Source: Anaerolineaceae bacterium
GTDB taxonomy: Bacteria; Chloroflexota; Anaerolineae; Aggregatilineales; Phototrophicaceae
Direction of reading: 5' to 3'
Assembly (NCBI GenBank): GCA_016124855.1
Contig: WGMX01000013.1
Location: 1 to 64,000 of the forward strand
Length of the DNA: 64,000 bases
How positions within the stretch are numbered: the stretch's first letter is position 1; every line of letters starts with the position of its first letter. Below are positions 24,571-33,761 of this stretch, one piece after another. The translations under genes were made by a program, and so were the position numbers. The notes under the pieces are model-generated. The model was not told the DNA's origin. It worked only from the letters and a program-made list of their open reading frames with translations, and made no database searches.

Positions 24571-26175
24571 TTACGCCAATTGGACAGCCGCCATGCCTTT
24601 GGGTTCAACCGGATATTTGGCTTCCCACGCTTTGTAGCCACCTTGCAAGGCGCTGGCTTGAAAGCCTAATGTTTCAAGGTGGCGGGATACACGACCGCTG
24701 GAAGCCTCATCGGGGCAGGTGCAGTAAGCGACAATCGGACGATCTTTAGGCGCAGTGGATGCCCAATCTTCAATCTGGTCGGGCAGCACGCGGATGCTGT
24801 CGGGAATTTGCCCTTCATCACGTTCGTAATGCGCCCGCGAGCGGACATCCAAAACTAGCGGCGGTGTCTCACTGGCAAGCTGTGCTGCTAGTTCATCGGG
24901 CGAAATGCGGCGAATTTCGTTGGCATCCGGTTCGAACAAGCCGACAAATGAACTCTCGCGTTCCTCAGCCATTGTGAGTTGGGCTTTGGCGACACGATTG
25001 GCATAAACCGTAGCAAACGGCGTAGCTGTTATCCCGTGTGCGAGAACCGACACAACCACCACCATTCCGGTGATCGCCAGCAGCTTTTCAGCATCCGGCG
25101 CACCGGCTTGGACAACCAGCAGCGCTAAGAGCAGCGAATTGAGTCCGCGCGGGCCAAACCAACCCATGAATAAGCGGGCGGTATTACTCATCTTAGCTTT
25201 TTGAAGGATGATTCCTAAAGACGCGGGGCGAATGAATACCAGCGCGACCACGGCTAGGGCAAGCGCTGGAACGACTGTTATTGTACCTAACAAAGTCGAG
25301 AGCATCGCACCAAAAAGAACGAATGCTAAGAGCATCATCATCTCGGCAGTGACTTCGCCATATTCCATAAAACAGTCACAGAGCGACACGTTGAATAAGG
25401 TGACGGCTAAACCGGCGAAAAAGGCGGCGAGGAAGCCATCGCCATCAATCATTTGACCGGCGGCGAACGAAGCCAGCACCAAGCCGATTCCGTATAAAGC
25501 TTGATACTCACGGCGGATGCCAAAACGGGCATCGGCACGTCCCATCAAATTTGCGCCGAGGCCGCCCACCGCAAGGCCAACGGCAGGACTGAGGATCAAA
25601 ATGCGGAAAAAGAACAGCGGCCAATTCATGTCTTCGCTGCCTTGAGCCGACAGAATGGCGATCAGTATCAGGACAATTGGCAGCACAACGATGTCGTTCA
25701 TACCGCCTTCGATGCCGAGCGCGCGCCGAACCGAGCGCGGGATACGTTCGTCACGGACAATATCGCGCAGCACAACCGGATCGGTGGAGGCTAAAATTGC
25801 GCCGAGCAAAAGTGATTGCAGCGGTGTTGTGCCGACGATCAAATAAGCCGCGAGCGCCACACCTAAGATGACCATAATCGTGCCGGGGCCAAGCGTCAAA
25901 AACGGGATGTGCCAATCACTTTTGAGTTCGTCAACTTGCAGCTTCACCGCATCCAGAAACAAGACCAATGACAAACTGACGGTGGCGACAATTTCGAGTA
26001 ATTGATTATGTGGATTAATTTCGATGACTTTTAGGCCACCGCCGCCTAACAAAAACCCTAAGCCTAAGAAAATAATAGGGAACGAGAGCGGCGCGCGCTC
26101 GACTAAGCCGGAGGCCAGCGCGGACACCGTTAAAACAATGGCGATAATTCCCATGCCGATGACAAGTTGAGACAT
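24571..26175 (-). CDS. CPA1-type cation:proton antiporter with C-terminal rhodanese domain
   Basis: A 534-residue protein. Residues 1-390 have about 12 membrane helices of the CPA1/NhaP Na+/H+ exchanger type: FPIIFLGLGFLLGGGG, LLLGAILASTDPVVLRDIV (the conserved STDPV in the ion-binding region), GGMNDIVVLPIVL and LFMGWFGPRGLNSLLLALLV. Residues about 425-525 are a rhodanese domain: PLVLDVRSRAHYERDEGQIPDSI and an active-site loop AYCTCPDEASSG with the catalytic Cys near 484. The exchanger should extrude Na+ or K+ for H+; the rhodanese part may sense or transfer sulfur or act as redox control, which is inference. GGGAGAAG lies just upstream of the ATG. Confidence 0.88.
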   Translation of the reverse strand: MSQLVIGMGIIAIVLTVSALASGLVERAPLSFPIIFLGLGFLLGGGGLKVIEINPHNQLLEIVATVSLSLVLFLDAVKLQVDELKSDWHIPFLTLGPGTIMVILGVALAAYLIVGTTPLQSLLLGAILASTDPVVLRDIVRDERIPRSVRRALGIEGGMNDIVVLPIVLILIAILSAQGSEDMNWPLFFFRILILSPAVGLAVGGLGANLMGRADARFGIRREYQALYGIGLVLASFAAGQMIDGDGFLAAFFAGLAVTLFNVSLCDCFMEYGEVTAEMMMLLAFVLFGAMLSTLLGTITVVPALALAVVALVFIRPASLGIILQKAKMSNTARLFMGWFGPRGLNSLLLALLVVQAGAPDAEKLLAITGMVVVVSVLAHGITATPFATVYANRVAKAQLTMAEERESSFVGLFEPDANEIRRISPDELAAQLASETPPLVLDVRSRAHYERDEGQIPDSIRVLPDQIEDWASTAPKDRPIVAYCTCPDEASSGRVSRHLETLGFQASALQGGYKAWEAKYPVEPKGMAAVQLA

Positions 26176-26318
26176 GCACTTCTCCCTGATAGGCGTTGAT
26201 GGGTATCAGAAGCGCTCAAAATGGCGATTCTTACGCAAGATATAAAGGAAATTTTGATGTTGTGATTGAGGTTGCTACGAGCCTAATTAAAACCTATGCA
26301 GGCACATCCCGCAACAAA

Positions 26319-27341
26319 TTAAGAGGCGAGCGCCAGCACTGCGAACACAGGCCGATGATCCGAACCGCCAGATGTGGGCCAGACGTGGGTTTCGATGGGT
26401 AGAAACCACTTGTTGTGGAAAATGTAGTCCATACGCTGGTGGATGGGGATAAAGGGAGACCCTTCCTGTGACTGCGGATGACTCCAATCGGGGCCGGTGA
26501 AGCCCATGCCCCAACCGACTTCGCGGAAAGTGTCGCTCATACGTTTAACGATATGTGGGTAATTGACATCAGTATCGTTGGTGTTGAAGTCGCCCATCCA
26601 TAAGACCGCGCTGTTGTCTCTGGCGATCATGCTTAGGATGTCGTTAATTTGTTGACCGCGTGGATGAATGTCAAAGCCTTGTCCGTAAATGGGATATGAT
26701 GGCGGTGCGTGAAAGTTATAGATGGTGATGGGTGTGCCATTCATATCGACAACCGCACGCATCAGGCGAACCGGAATCGGATATTCGACAGGCCACGATT
26801 TTGATTCGGTGATAGGATAACGGCTGAGTAAACCCCGTCCATGATATGGGTTGTCGTCAGGGGCGGGAAAGAGCGCTCGATAGGGATAAGCATCAGCAAG
26901 CTGGGTATCAAAAGCCTTGCCCGCTTCGGGACTCATTTCTTGGAAGGCTACGATGTCGGCATCAGCTTGACGGACAAGGTCAGCCATTGGCTGGAGAATT
27001 TTGCGCTCGGCATGAAGATTGTAGGTTAGCAAACGCAGATGCGGATTATTTTTATCCATGTCGATTGGACGCGGCATGAAAAATGGCAGATAAGCGATCA
27101 TGAAGGCGAGAAATGGTGGTGCGAGAATCGCTGCGACCCACCATCGACGCAGGATAAGTAGCATTGGAAATAACAAAAGTGTGGGAATCAGCAGGATAGT
27201 AATCGACACGTTTATGGCGGCGATGAGTGTCGATTCGCCATCCATGAATGATCGCAGCAGGAGCATCAGGCATAAGAGGAGACCGTATAGCGCGATAAGG
27301 AGCAGTAGGGCGCGTCCCAAGTAACGTTTGGCTCTGGTCAT
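26319..27341 (-). CDS. membrane-anchored EEP-fold hydrolase, paralogue 3 of 3
   Basis: A 340-residue protein. Three membrane helices (about 8-28, 40-62 and 68-88) precede an extracytoplasmic EEP domain with LRLLTYNLHAER (Asn), VAFQEMSPEAG (Glu), YNFHAPPSYP (His), WMGDFNTNDTD (Asp, Asn) and SGGSDHRPVFAV (Asp-His). The complete set of metal and catalytic residues suggests an active phosphodiesterase or phosphatase acting outside the membrane. ATG 27341 overlaps the stop of the preceding gene as ATGA and is preferred to a longer frame whose N-terminus is a shadow of that gene. Last gene of a three-gene operon. Confidence 0.82.
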   Translation of the reverse strand: MTRAKRYLGRALLLLIALYGLLLCLMLLLRSFMDGESTLIAAINVSITILLIPTLLLFPMLLILRRWWVAAILAPPFLAFMIAYLPFFMPRPIDMDKNNPHLRLLTYNLHAERKILQPMADLVRQADADIVAFQEMSPEAGKAFDTQLADAYPYRALFPAPDDNPYHGRGLLSRYPITESKSWPVEYPIPVRLMRAVVDMNGTPITIYNFHAPPSYPIYGQGFDIHPRGQQINDILSMIARDNSAVLWMGDFNTNDTDVNYPHIVKRMSDTFREVGWGMGFTGPDWSHPQSQEGSPFIPIHQRMDYIFHNKWFLPIETHVWPTSGGSDHRPVFAVLALAS

Positions 27342-28384
27342 GATGGATTCACCAGCGCGAAGGTTGCATAAACCGGAAAGTGATCCGAGCCAGCGGAGTC
27401 GCTGCCGACGTGTATTTCTAGCGGCTGAAAGTGCGTGTCGTGGAAAATATAGTCGATGCGGGCAAGTGGCGGGACGAAACGAATATGAAAGGCATTGGCA
27501 AAGTTCGGGAAGCCGAAGCCCATTCCCCAACCAACTTGCTCATATGTATCACTGTAATGGTCGGTGACATGCGCGTAATCATCGCTGAGGTTGGTCATGT
27601 TGAAGTCGCCCACAATCAACAATGGAGTGGTGACGCTTCCAGCGCGGCGCAGCACATCATTAACTTCCATTGCCCGTGCCTCACCATCGAATCGGAAACC
27701 GCGTAGTGGATGAATCGGATGGACGTTAAAGAGGGTAATCGTTTGACCGTTCCAATCCATATCGACATGTTGATGACCGAGGTTAATCTGCCAGAATTCA
27801 TCATTGGAAAGTGGAAATCGGCTGAGTACGCCTTGACCCGAAAAATCGGTTTGTGGGTGCAAGGCACGATAGGGATAGAACTGAGCCAATTGTTCGTCAG
27901 CGGCTTGGGCTACCCAAGGACTCAATTCTTGAATCGCTACCACGTCAGCATCTGACTCGCGGATGACGCGAAGCATTTGGTCAACCTGCTGATTGTCTTT
28001 GTTGATGTTGAAGGAGCGCAGATGCAAGCGCGGTGCTTCGGCGGGTACGTTGATGCTGCGCGGGAGGAATTGTCCACCGTAAGTCGAGATGAAAAAGAAA
28101 AAGGGCGCTGCCAGCTCGATCACTAACCAGCGTCGGCGCAAGATCAAACTGAGAGGTAACAAAACGACAGCAGGTAAAATCAGCAAATGAAAATAAGAGT
28201 TAAAGAAGCCGATGATATTCCAGCGTTCGCCGATGATGGCCCTGAGAAGGAGGTAAAGGGTGGTGTTCAGACCATAGCCACCCACCAGCGCAATATAAGT
28301 ATTCATGCCTATGCGTCGCAGCATGGAACGCCGAGAAGTGGATACACGTTTGACAACCAGCGGCGGGTTCGGCGCGTCGATCAT
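27338..28384 (-). CDS. membrane-anchored EEP-fold hydrolase, paralogue 2 of 3
   Basis: A 348-residue protein with the same plan as its neighbours: three membrane helices (about 28-48, 58-78 and 84-104), then an EEP domain with LRSFNINKDN (Asn), VAIQELSPW (Glu), LFNVHPIHP (His), IVGDFNMTNLSDDY (Asp, Asn) and SAGSDHFPVYA. Start and stop are both tied to neighbours by 4-base ATGA overlaps, implying translational coupling. It is clearly related to the flanking copies but not a recent duplicate. Confidence 0.82.
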   Translation of the reverse strand: MIDAPNPPLVVKRVSTSRRSMLRRIGMNTYIALVGGYGLNTTLYLLLRAIIGERWNIIGFFNSYFHLLILPAVVLLPLSLILRRRWLVIELAAPFFFFISTYGGQFLPRSINVPAEAPRLHLRSFNINKDNQQVDQMLRVIRESDADVVAIQELSPWVAQAADEQLAQFYPYRALHPQTDFSGQGVLSRFPLSNDEFWQINLGHQHVDMDWNGQTITLFNVHPIHPLRGFRFDGEARAMEVNDVLRRAGSVTTPLLIVGDFNMTNLSDDYAHVTDHYSDTYEQVGWGMGFGFPNFANAFHIRFVPPLARIDYIFHDTHFQPLEIHVGSDSAGSDHFPVYATFALVNPS

Positions 28385-29442
28385 TCACGATCCTCGTCAA
28401 TCAGCGCGAACTCAGCCCACACCGGACGATGATCGGAACCCCCGGAAGTCGGCCAAACATGCACTTTGATGGGACGGAATGCGGCATTGTGGAAAATGTA
28501 ATCCAACCTCAAAAAGGGGAACAAACGAATCGGTAACGGCCAATACGCCGGAAGCGATTGAAAGTCGCTTAGGTCAGGAAATGTGAAGCCCATGCCACTG
28601 CCAACTTCGCGGAAGCTGTCCTTAAACTGCTGAGTGATGCGCTGATAATCTTCAGCTTGGTCAGTCATGTTGAAGTCGCCCATGATGAGAACTGGGCCGG
28701 TGTCATTGTCGGCGAGTTCCAAGACCACATCAATTTCCTGACCGCGTGGACGTGTGCTAAAACCCTCGTTCCCCATACCGGGATGCAGCGGATGGGTGTT
28801 ATAGACAATAATCGGTGTGCCGTCGAAATCAATCTCGGCGCGTAGATGTCCGAGTGAATGATGGGCGATCAGTGGATTGCGCCAATAATGTGGATTGTTA
28901 ATCGGATGGCGGCTGAGGATGCCCTGCCCACGACTGCTTTGCTCAACCGCATATAAGGCTTGATGGGGATAGAGATCGGCAAGGACGGCTTTAAAACAAT
29001 CCGCAGCACTTATGCTTAACTCTTGCACCGAGATAATGTCGGCATCCGAGGCGCGAAGAATATCGAGAATAGGTTCCAACAGGTGAGCTTCACCGTGCAA
29101 GTTGAAGGTTAGGATTTTGATGGTGCGCTTTGCGACAGATGATGTCGATGGCTGACGCGGGGTGAATAAACGCCCATAAGCCGCGATGAACGTGGCGACG
29201 GGTATCACTTGAAACCACCCCAACCACGGACGGAATAAGAGATTAATGGGCAGCAGGATCAGCGTAGGCAGCATGAGCATATGAGCGAACGAATTGAAAA
29301 GGCCAATCCATTTGAAGTTTTCGGTCAGCCGGTTTCGCAGGAGTAAAACCGCTGATAGGCCGATACTGTAAAGAGTTCCAAGTACGAGCAGTAGGTTGAA
29401 CAGATTGCGAAGCGGCTTTTTCGGTGATGTACTGCGTGGCAT
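28381..29442 (-). CDS. membrane-anchored EEP-fold hydrolase, paralogue 1 of 3
   Basis: A 353-residue protein, first gene of the operon. Three membrane helices (about 14-33, 43-64 and 68-88) are followed by an EEP domain: IKILTFNLHGEAH (Asn), ISVQELSISA (Glu), VYNTHPLHPG (His), IMGDFNMTDQAEDY (Asp, Asn) and SGGSDHRPVWAEF. A TATAAT on the minus strand lies at 29478-29483, 35 bases before the start. The segment FREVGSGMGFTFPDLS is conserved in all three copies and differs from soluble EEP proteins, marking this as one subfamily. Confidence 0.82.
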   Translation of the reverse strand: MPRSTSPKKPLRNLFNLLLVLGTLYSIGLSAVLLLRNRLTENFKWIGLFNSFAHMLMLPTLILLPINLLFRPWLGWFQVIPVATFIAAYGRLFTPRQPSTSSVAKRTIKILTFNLHGEAHLLEPILDILRASDADIISVQELSISAADCFKAVLADLYPHQALYAVEQSSRGQGILSRHPINNPHYWRNPLIAHHSLGHLRAEIDFDGTPIIVYNTHPLHPGMGNEGFSTRPRGQEIDVVLELADNDTGPVLIMGDFNMTDQAEDYQRITQQFKDSFREVGSGMGFTFPDLSDFQSLPAYWPLPIRLFPFLRLDYIFHNAAFRPIKVHVWPTSGGSDHRPVWAEFALIDEDRE

Positions 29443-29477
29443 AAATGGATGTCATCCTAATGATTTGATAAATGATG

Positions 29478-29483
29478 ATTATA
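29478..29483 (-). promoter_or_regulatory. -10 box for the EEP operon
   Basis: TATAAT on the minus strand, 35 bases upstream of the first EEP gene. No convincing -35. Confidence 0.3.
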
Positions 29484-29611
29484 CGATAGCTATTTTGTTT
29501 GTACCCGTTGATAAGACATTTTACTCACTCGCTCCACCTTATTTTCCCTATTCAGTGACCTTAAAATGATCTAGACTCGGCATCATGTGACGAATTGGAT
29601 TGAGGCAGATC

Positions 29612-30325
29612 ATGACGAATCAACAGGATATTGTGCAGGCGTTGATTACGAGCTTGCATGATGATAATCATATGGTACGCAGTGCGGCGGTACGGGCGTT
29701 GGGACGCACGGCTGACCCAGCGGTGACTCCGGCGCTGCTTGAGGCACTGCATGATAAGGGTGGATTGGTATATGACTTCGCCTTGCACGCACTGGGCGAA
29801 ATGAAAGATCCACAGGCTGTTTCTACTCTCATGAATATGTTGAGCGACCCGGACGCTGATTTGCGGCGGGCAGCGGCGACTCTGTTAGGCAAGCAAAAAC
29901 ATGCTGATGCTGTTCCAGCATTGATTACGCTGTTGAACGATGAAGTGTTAGCGGTGGGCCATGCCGCTGCCGAGGCACTAGGCGATATTGGTGACCGACA
30001 AGCCGTTCCCGCTTTGCTGACAATTCTCGCCAGCCCCCATACGGATTGGGCAATGTGCATTAATGCTGCCCAAGCGCTCGGTAAATTAGGTGACGCGCAG
30101 GCTGCTTCGACGCTCATCAACGTGTTCCGCCGTCGCTGGGATGTCATACCGGGGATGAATACAACCCCGCCCGTGCGGAAGCATGTCATGGAAGCCTTGG
30201 TGAAATTGGGCGAGGGCGCACTACCAGATTTGTTGACAGCGTTAACCGATACCGACGTGAAGGTAAGGCACGGTGTGGTCGAGACATTGGGGCATCTAGC
30301 AGGTGGGAGCGAAGCGGTCAGTTGA
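29612..30325 (+). CDS. HEAT/PBS-lyase-type repeat protein
   Basis: A 237-residue protein built from about seven HEAT-like units of 30 residues, such as NHMVRSAAVRALGRTADPAVTPALLEAL, DADLRRAAATLLGKQKHADAVPALITLL and EVLAVGHAAAEALGDIGDRQAVPALLTIL. Such repeats form superhelical protein-binding scaffolds; the EZ/PBS type also occurs in phycobilin lyases, but nothing here indicates pigments. GAGG 6 bases before ATG 29612 fixes the start over a TTG at 29600. One of four HEAT-like genes in the window. Confidence 0.8.
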   Translation: MTNQQDIVQALITSLHDDNHMVRSAAVRALGRTADPAVTPALLEALHDKGGLVYDFALHALGEMKDPQAVSTLMNMLSDPDADLRRAAATLLGKQKHADAVPALITLLNDEVLAVGHAAAEALGDIGDRQAVPALLTILASPHTDWAMCINAAQALGKLGDAQAASTLINVFRRRWDVIPGMNTTPPVRKHVMEALVKLGEGALPDLLTALTDTDVKVRHGVVETLGHLAGGSEAVS

Positions 30326-30357
30326 GGCAGGGGATAAGGCCTCGCTCCACATTCTCG

Positions 30358-30549
30358 TTAACGGCCTAAGCGCCGGTTGTTTTCGTTAGATGCGGGCAAT
30401 GTCAATACGGGACTATATACGCGTGTACCGCAGTGGGTACAAACTTTTTCATTGCCAATTTGCTGCCAAACGGCAGGTCGGCGGCAATATTGGCATGAGT
30501 CTTTGGCGAATTCCTCGTACTGCTTTGGTTGGTGACGATCACTCATCAT
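30358..30549 (-). CDS. small zinc-ribbon protein
   Basis: A 63-residue protein. Two Cys pairs, CQYC and CTHCG, are spaced 15 residues apart and should bind one zinc. The N-terminus is charged and the C-terminal 20 residues look disordered. AGGGG about 10 bases upstream supports the start at 30549; an in-frame extension to 30645 lacks an SD. Function unknown; short zinc ribbons of this kind often bind RNA, DNA or protein. Convergent with the HEAT gene. Confidence 0.6.
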   Translation of the reverse strand: MMSDRHQPKQYEEFAKDSCQYCRRPAVWQQIGNEKVCTHCGTRVYSPVLTLPASNENNRRLGR

Positions 30550-30762
30550 AATGATATTACCCCTGAAACTAAAACTTACTGAACCTTTGATTTCCAATCT
30601 ATGCAATTTACCTTGCACGCTCCTTACGGTATAACAAATTATCATTATGGATAATGCGAGTTTTGTTTAAGGATTGTTCGATCTTCCTGTGCAATGTGAA
30701 CAAGAGTCGCCTTGCAAAAGATATTTTCACCTGCTTAATGCGTGAGATTGGCCTTAACAACG

Positions 30763-31611
30763 ATGATGACCCGTAGTATTCACACCGCCTTGCAAGCCGC
30801 CCGTCAATTGATTCAGGCGGCTTCGGACTCCGCTTCGTTAGATGCACAAGTCTTGTTAGCTGATGTTTTAGGTGTTGACCGCAGTTATTTACTCAGTCAT
30901 CCCGAACAAACGCTCACGGCTGAACAAGATTCTCGATTTACCTCGTTGGTTGAACGCTGCGCGGCGGGCGAACCGCTGGCCTATCTGATCGGACGGCGGG
31001 CATTTTATGACCGTGACTTGATTGTTTCGCCTGACGTTTTAGTACCACGCCCCGAAACGGAATTATCACTTGAACGAGCGCTGACTTTTGCTAAAGGGCG
31101 CGCCAGTTTGACAGCGGTTGATGTAGGAACCGGCAGCGGTACATTAGCCGTGACCTTCGCCGCTAATTGTCCCCAAGCGACCGTATACGCTACCGACCTA
31201 AGTCCGGCAGCGATAGCGATTGCCCGACAAAATGCAGCCTTACATCAAGCAAAAGTAACCTTCTTTGAAGGAGATTTGTTACAGCCTTTGTTGGATCGCG
31301 ACACTCATGTGGATTTGATTATGGCGAACTTGCCTTATATCCCCAGTGAGGAAGTGCCTGCCCTTGCCGTCAGTAAATATGAACCTCTGATGGCTTTGGA
31401 CGGTGGTGCAGATGGCTTGGTGCTTGTACGGCGATTGTTATCGCAAGCCGTTACTTTGATAAATCACAATGGATTGATCGTTTTAGAGATTGGTGCTGGA
31501 CAAGGGGCAGCCGCACAGATGTTGGCACAAGAAGCCTTTCCAACTGCGCATGTCAGTATCGAACTGGATTACGCGGGTCTAGACCGGATGGTTGTCATTG
31601 ACCATAAATGA
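30763..31611 (+). CDS. prmC: peptide chain release factor N5-glutamine methyltransferase
   Basis: A 282-residue protein of the HemK/PrmC family. The N-terminal helical domain is followed by EPLAYLIGRRAFYDRDLIVSPDVLVPRPETE, the SAM site AVDVGTGSGTLAV, and the catalytic loop IMANLPYIPSEEV (NLPY in place of the common NPPY). It methylates the glutamine of the GGQ motif of release factors RF1 and RF2, improving termination. ATG 30763 or 30766 agrees with the family's usual N-terminal length; a GTG at 30742 is the alternative. No strong SD is seen at any of them. Here it is not next to prfA. Confidence 0.88.
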   Translation: MMTRSIHTALQAARQLIQAASDSASLDAQVLLADVLGVDRSYLLSHPEQTLTAEQDSRFTSLVERCAAGEPLAYLIGRRAFYDRDLIVSPDVLVPRPETELSLERALTFAKGRASLTAVDVGTGSGTLAVTFAANCPQATVYATDLSPAAIAIARQNAALHQAKVTFFEGDLLQPLLDRDTHVDLIMANLPYIPSEEVPALAVSKYEPLMALDGGADGLVLVRRLLSQAVTLINHNGLIVLEIGAGQGAAAQMLAQEAFPTAHVSIELDYAGLDRMVVIDHK

Positions 31612-31642
31612 TGCCGCCAGCGTCTTTCGAGGCTGGCGGCAT
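31611..31642 (+). terminator. GC-rich hairpin at the prmC stop
   Basis: An 11-base perfect stem, ATGCCGCCAGC with GCTGGCGGCAT, starting at the last base of the stop codon. No T-run follows directly. Confidence 0.5.
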
Positions 31643-32069
31643 ACCGTTGGGGGAGTCGGGGATATAGCTTTTTTGGAGATCAATTTGTTTATTGATCTTT
31701 TTGTATGCTACATCAACTCTGTGACAATTGAGTGTTAAGGTTTTGGAAAAGGCGTAAGTCGTGCATGTCCTCAGATGTACGACAGCCTGCTTACCACAGC
31801 GTAATGTTACCAACAAGACCGTAATTCCTTTCTATTTTTTTGGTCTAAAAGCAGAAAAAGAGGTCGATTTACACCTGATTTTTAGGTAAATGTCAGGCTA
31901 TAGATGTTATTATGAAGTCACTTAATATTCATATATGATTAATTAATTTATGATTGCTCGTTGATTACTGCTTAAACCTATCATAATGGTTGAGTGGCAT
32001 CCGGTAGCAGCTTCTTTTTTATTCACCGCCTCCAATATTTAAAGCAGATTATAAAGAAGCCCAAAAATC
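31612..32069. other. 458-base AT-rich intergenic region
   Basis: It holds two hairpins after prmC (31611-31642 and 31677-31702) and then about 370 AT-rich bases with no convincing ORF or known element. Only short ORFs without ribosome binding sites were seen. Confidence 0.5.
31677..31702 (+). terminator. intrinsic-terminator-like hairpin after prmC
   Basis: Arms AGATCAAT and ATTGATCT, loop TTGTTT, followed by TTTT. The stem is A/T-rich, so termination may be weak. Confidence 0.4.
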
Positions 32070-33635
32070 ATGCTGATTGAACTGCTGCGTTCCATTACCT
32101 TTTTGGCTGCGTTGTTTGTGGTAGGACTTGGTTATTGGCGGGTACGGTTGCTTCCGTTTACAAACGCCATCACCGATTGGGCTGTTGGTCTATTTGCAGT
32201 AGGCAGCATTGCCTTCATGGTTTTTCTGTGGTTCAACCACGTTACTTTTCCCCTCAATTTGGATTTAATGGAAAGCACCATATTGCAGCATGTTACTCGG
32301 TTAGCATCTGGCCAATATGTTTATGTCGCTCCAACACCTGAATATGTTCCTCTTGCCTATAACCCACTGTTCTACGTTATTTCTCTTCCCCTTGTAAAAC
32401 TTTTTGGTGTTAACCTTGTCAGTTTGCGAATTACGGCAATTGTGGGCATGTTCGGCATCGGCGTCATGATTTTTTTGATCGTGCGCGATCAAACGCACAA
32501 TACATGGTGGGCGGTTATTGGTGTTGGGCTTTTTGCCGCCGCCTATCGAGTAATGGATACCTTTCTAGACAACGCCCATTCCGATGGGTGGTTCATATTC
32601 TCGGCGCTGCTCGGAACATATGTCATTAGTAAGAATCGCTCCTACGTGAATAACTTGCTCGGCGTAGTGATTTTGGTGGCAAGTTTCTGGTTTAAACAAC
32701 ATGGAGTGATTTTTGTGATAGGTGGTCTAGCCTATCTATTATGGCGCGATGGCTGGCGGCCTATGATCGGCTACGGTTTAATTGTCGTTTTATTGGGTGT
32801 AGCTGCTTATTTATTTGGGGGATCGGCTGTATTTGGGCCTTATTTCTTGTACTTCACTTATCAGGTTCCGCGTCACTGGACTGAAGTTAATCTTCTCACT
32901 TTTTACCGTTATTTGCGATACATTTTGCAGAGCTATCCCATATTGGCATTCTTTGCCGCATTAGAGACTGTCTGGACGGCGCGTTCCAAATATAGACGTT
33001 TAACCATCTGGCATTTTCAATTTGCTGCGGCGCTAGCAACAGGTGTGATGGGGTCACTTGATCCCGGTTCGGCCAATAATGTCTACATCCCTATGGGTCT
33101 ATGGTTTATCATTTTAGGAACAATTGGCCTGTACAACGTGACGATAAACGTGGCTACTGTAAATCGTCACCATTTAGCGTCGTTGGCCTTCATAACCACT
33201 TTTGGTGTATTTCTATATATCCCCGCTACAGTGATAGTTTCACCTCAGGCAGATGAAATTTACCAAGAATTCATAAGCACCCTAAAAAATTTGAACGGTC
33301 AGGTTTACGCCCCTTACATTGGGCAGTTGAATGCGGATTATGTGTTTGTTCCGGGCGCGCATTGGGTCGCGCTGGAAGATATGGTTCGCGGGCCGGGGAT
33401 TGACGAACAGAATCACCCGACTACCCGTAAGCTGCTTGAGGCAGTCATTCAGCCGGATAAACCTGCTTATATGATTCTTCCCTACCGTCTGGAGGGCGAT
33501 CCGCTGATTGGCTTCTTGACGCAGTATTATGTTCTTGACACGGATTTTGGAGATCGGTTTAAAGCCCTTGCCACCTTGCCTAAGCGTTTTAGTAACGGGT
33601 GGCCCCGATATTTGTATCGGTACAACCTCCATTAA
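32070..33635 (+). CDS. polytopic GT-C type glycosyltransferase-like protein
   Basis: A 521-residue protein with about 11 membrane helices. The first outer loop contains NLDLMESTILQHVTRLASGQYVYVAPTPEYVPLAYNPLFYVISLPLVKLFG, which follows the plan of GT39/ArnT-like transferases (an acidic residue in the first loop, then a P-L-x-Y-x-P-x-F-Y motif before helix 3). A soluble C-terminal part of about 120 residues follows. These enzymes move sugars from polyprenyl phosphate donors outside the membrane. Acceptor unknown. It opens the glycan block. SD is weak (AAGAAG). Confidence 0.65.
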   Translation: MLIELLRSITFLAALFVVGLGYWRVRLLPFTNAITDWAVGLFAVGSIAFMVFLWFNHVTFPLNLDLMESTILQHVTRLASGQYVYVAPTPEYVPLAYNPLFYVISLPLVKLFGVNLVSLRITAIVGMFGIGVMIFLIVRDQTHNTWWAVIGVGLFAAAYRVMDTFLDNAHSDGWFIFSALLGTYVISKNRSYVNNLLGVVILVASFWFKQHGVIFVIGGLAYLLWRDGWRPMIGYGLIVVLLGVAAYLFGGSAVFGPYFLYFTYQVPRHWTEVNLLTFYRYLRYILQSYPILAFFAALETVWTARSKYRRLTIWHFQFAAALATGVMGSLDPGSANNVYIPMGLWFIILGTIGLYNVTINVATVNRHHLASLAFITTFGVFLYIPATVIVSPQADEIYQEFISTLKNLNGQVYAPYIGQLNADYVFVPGAHWVALEDMVRGPGIDEQNHPTTRKLLEAVIQPDKPAYMILPYRLEGDPLIGFLTQYYVLDTDFGDRFKALATLPKRFSNGWPRYLYRYNLH

Positions 33636-33761
33636 CCCTCTGCGAAGAATAAGTAAAAATCTTCTACTTAGCATCTTCCGTTTAGGATTATGATATGTCT
33701 AGACGAGACAATCACATTCAAAACGGACTATATGTGCTTGTATTGAGTCAGAAAGGTTGTT

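Noticed and set aside
27342..27530. 63-codon N-terminal extension of the third EEP gene
   Set aside because: The extension overlaps the end of the second EEP gene in another frame; the ATGA overlap start gives the same helix-first plan as its paralogues.
31595..31816. 73-codon ORF on the minus strand behind prmC
   Set aside because: It crosses the terminator-like hairpins and has no SD or recognisable content.
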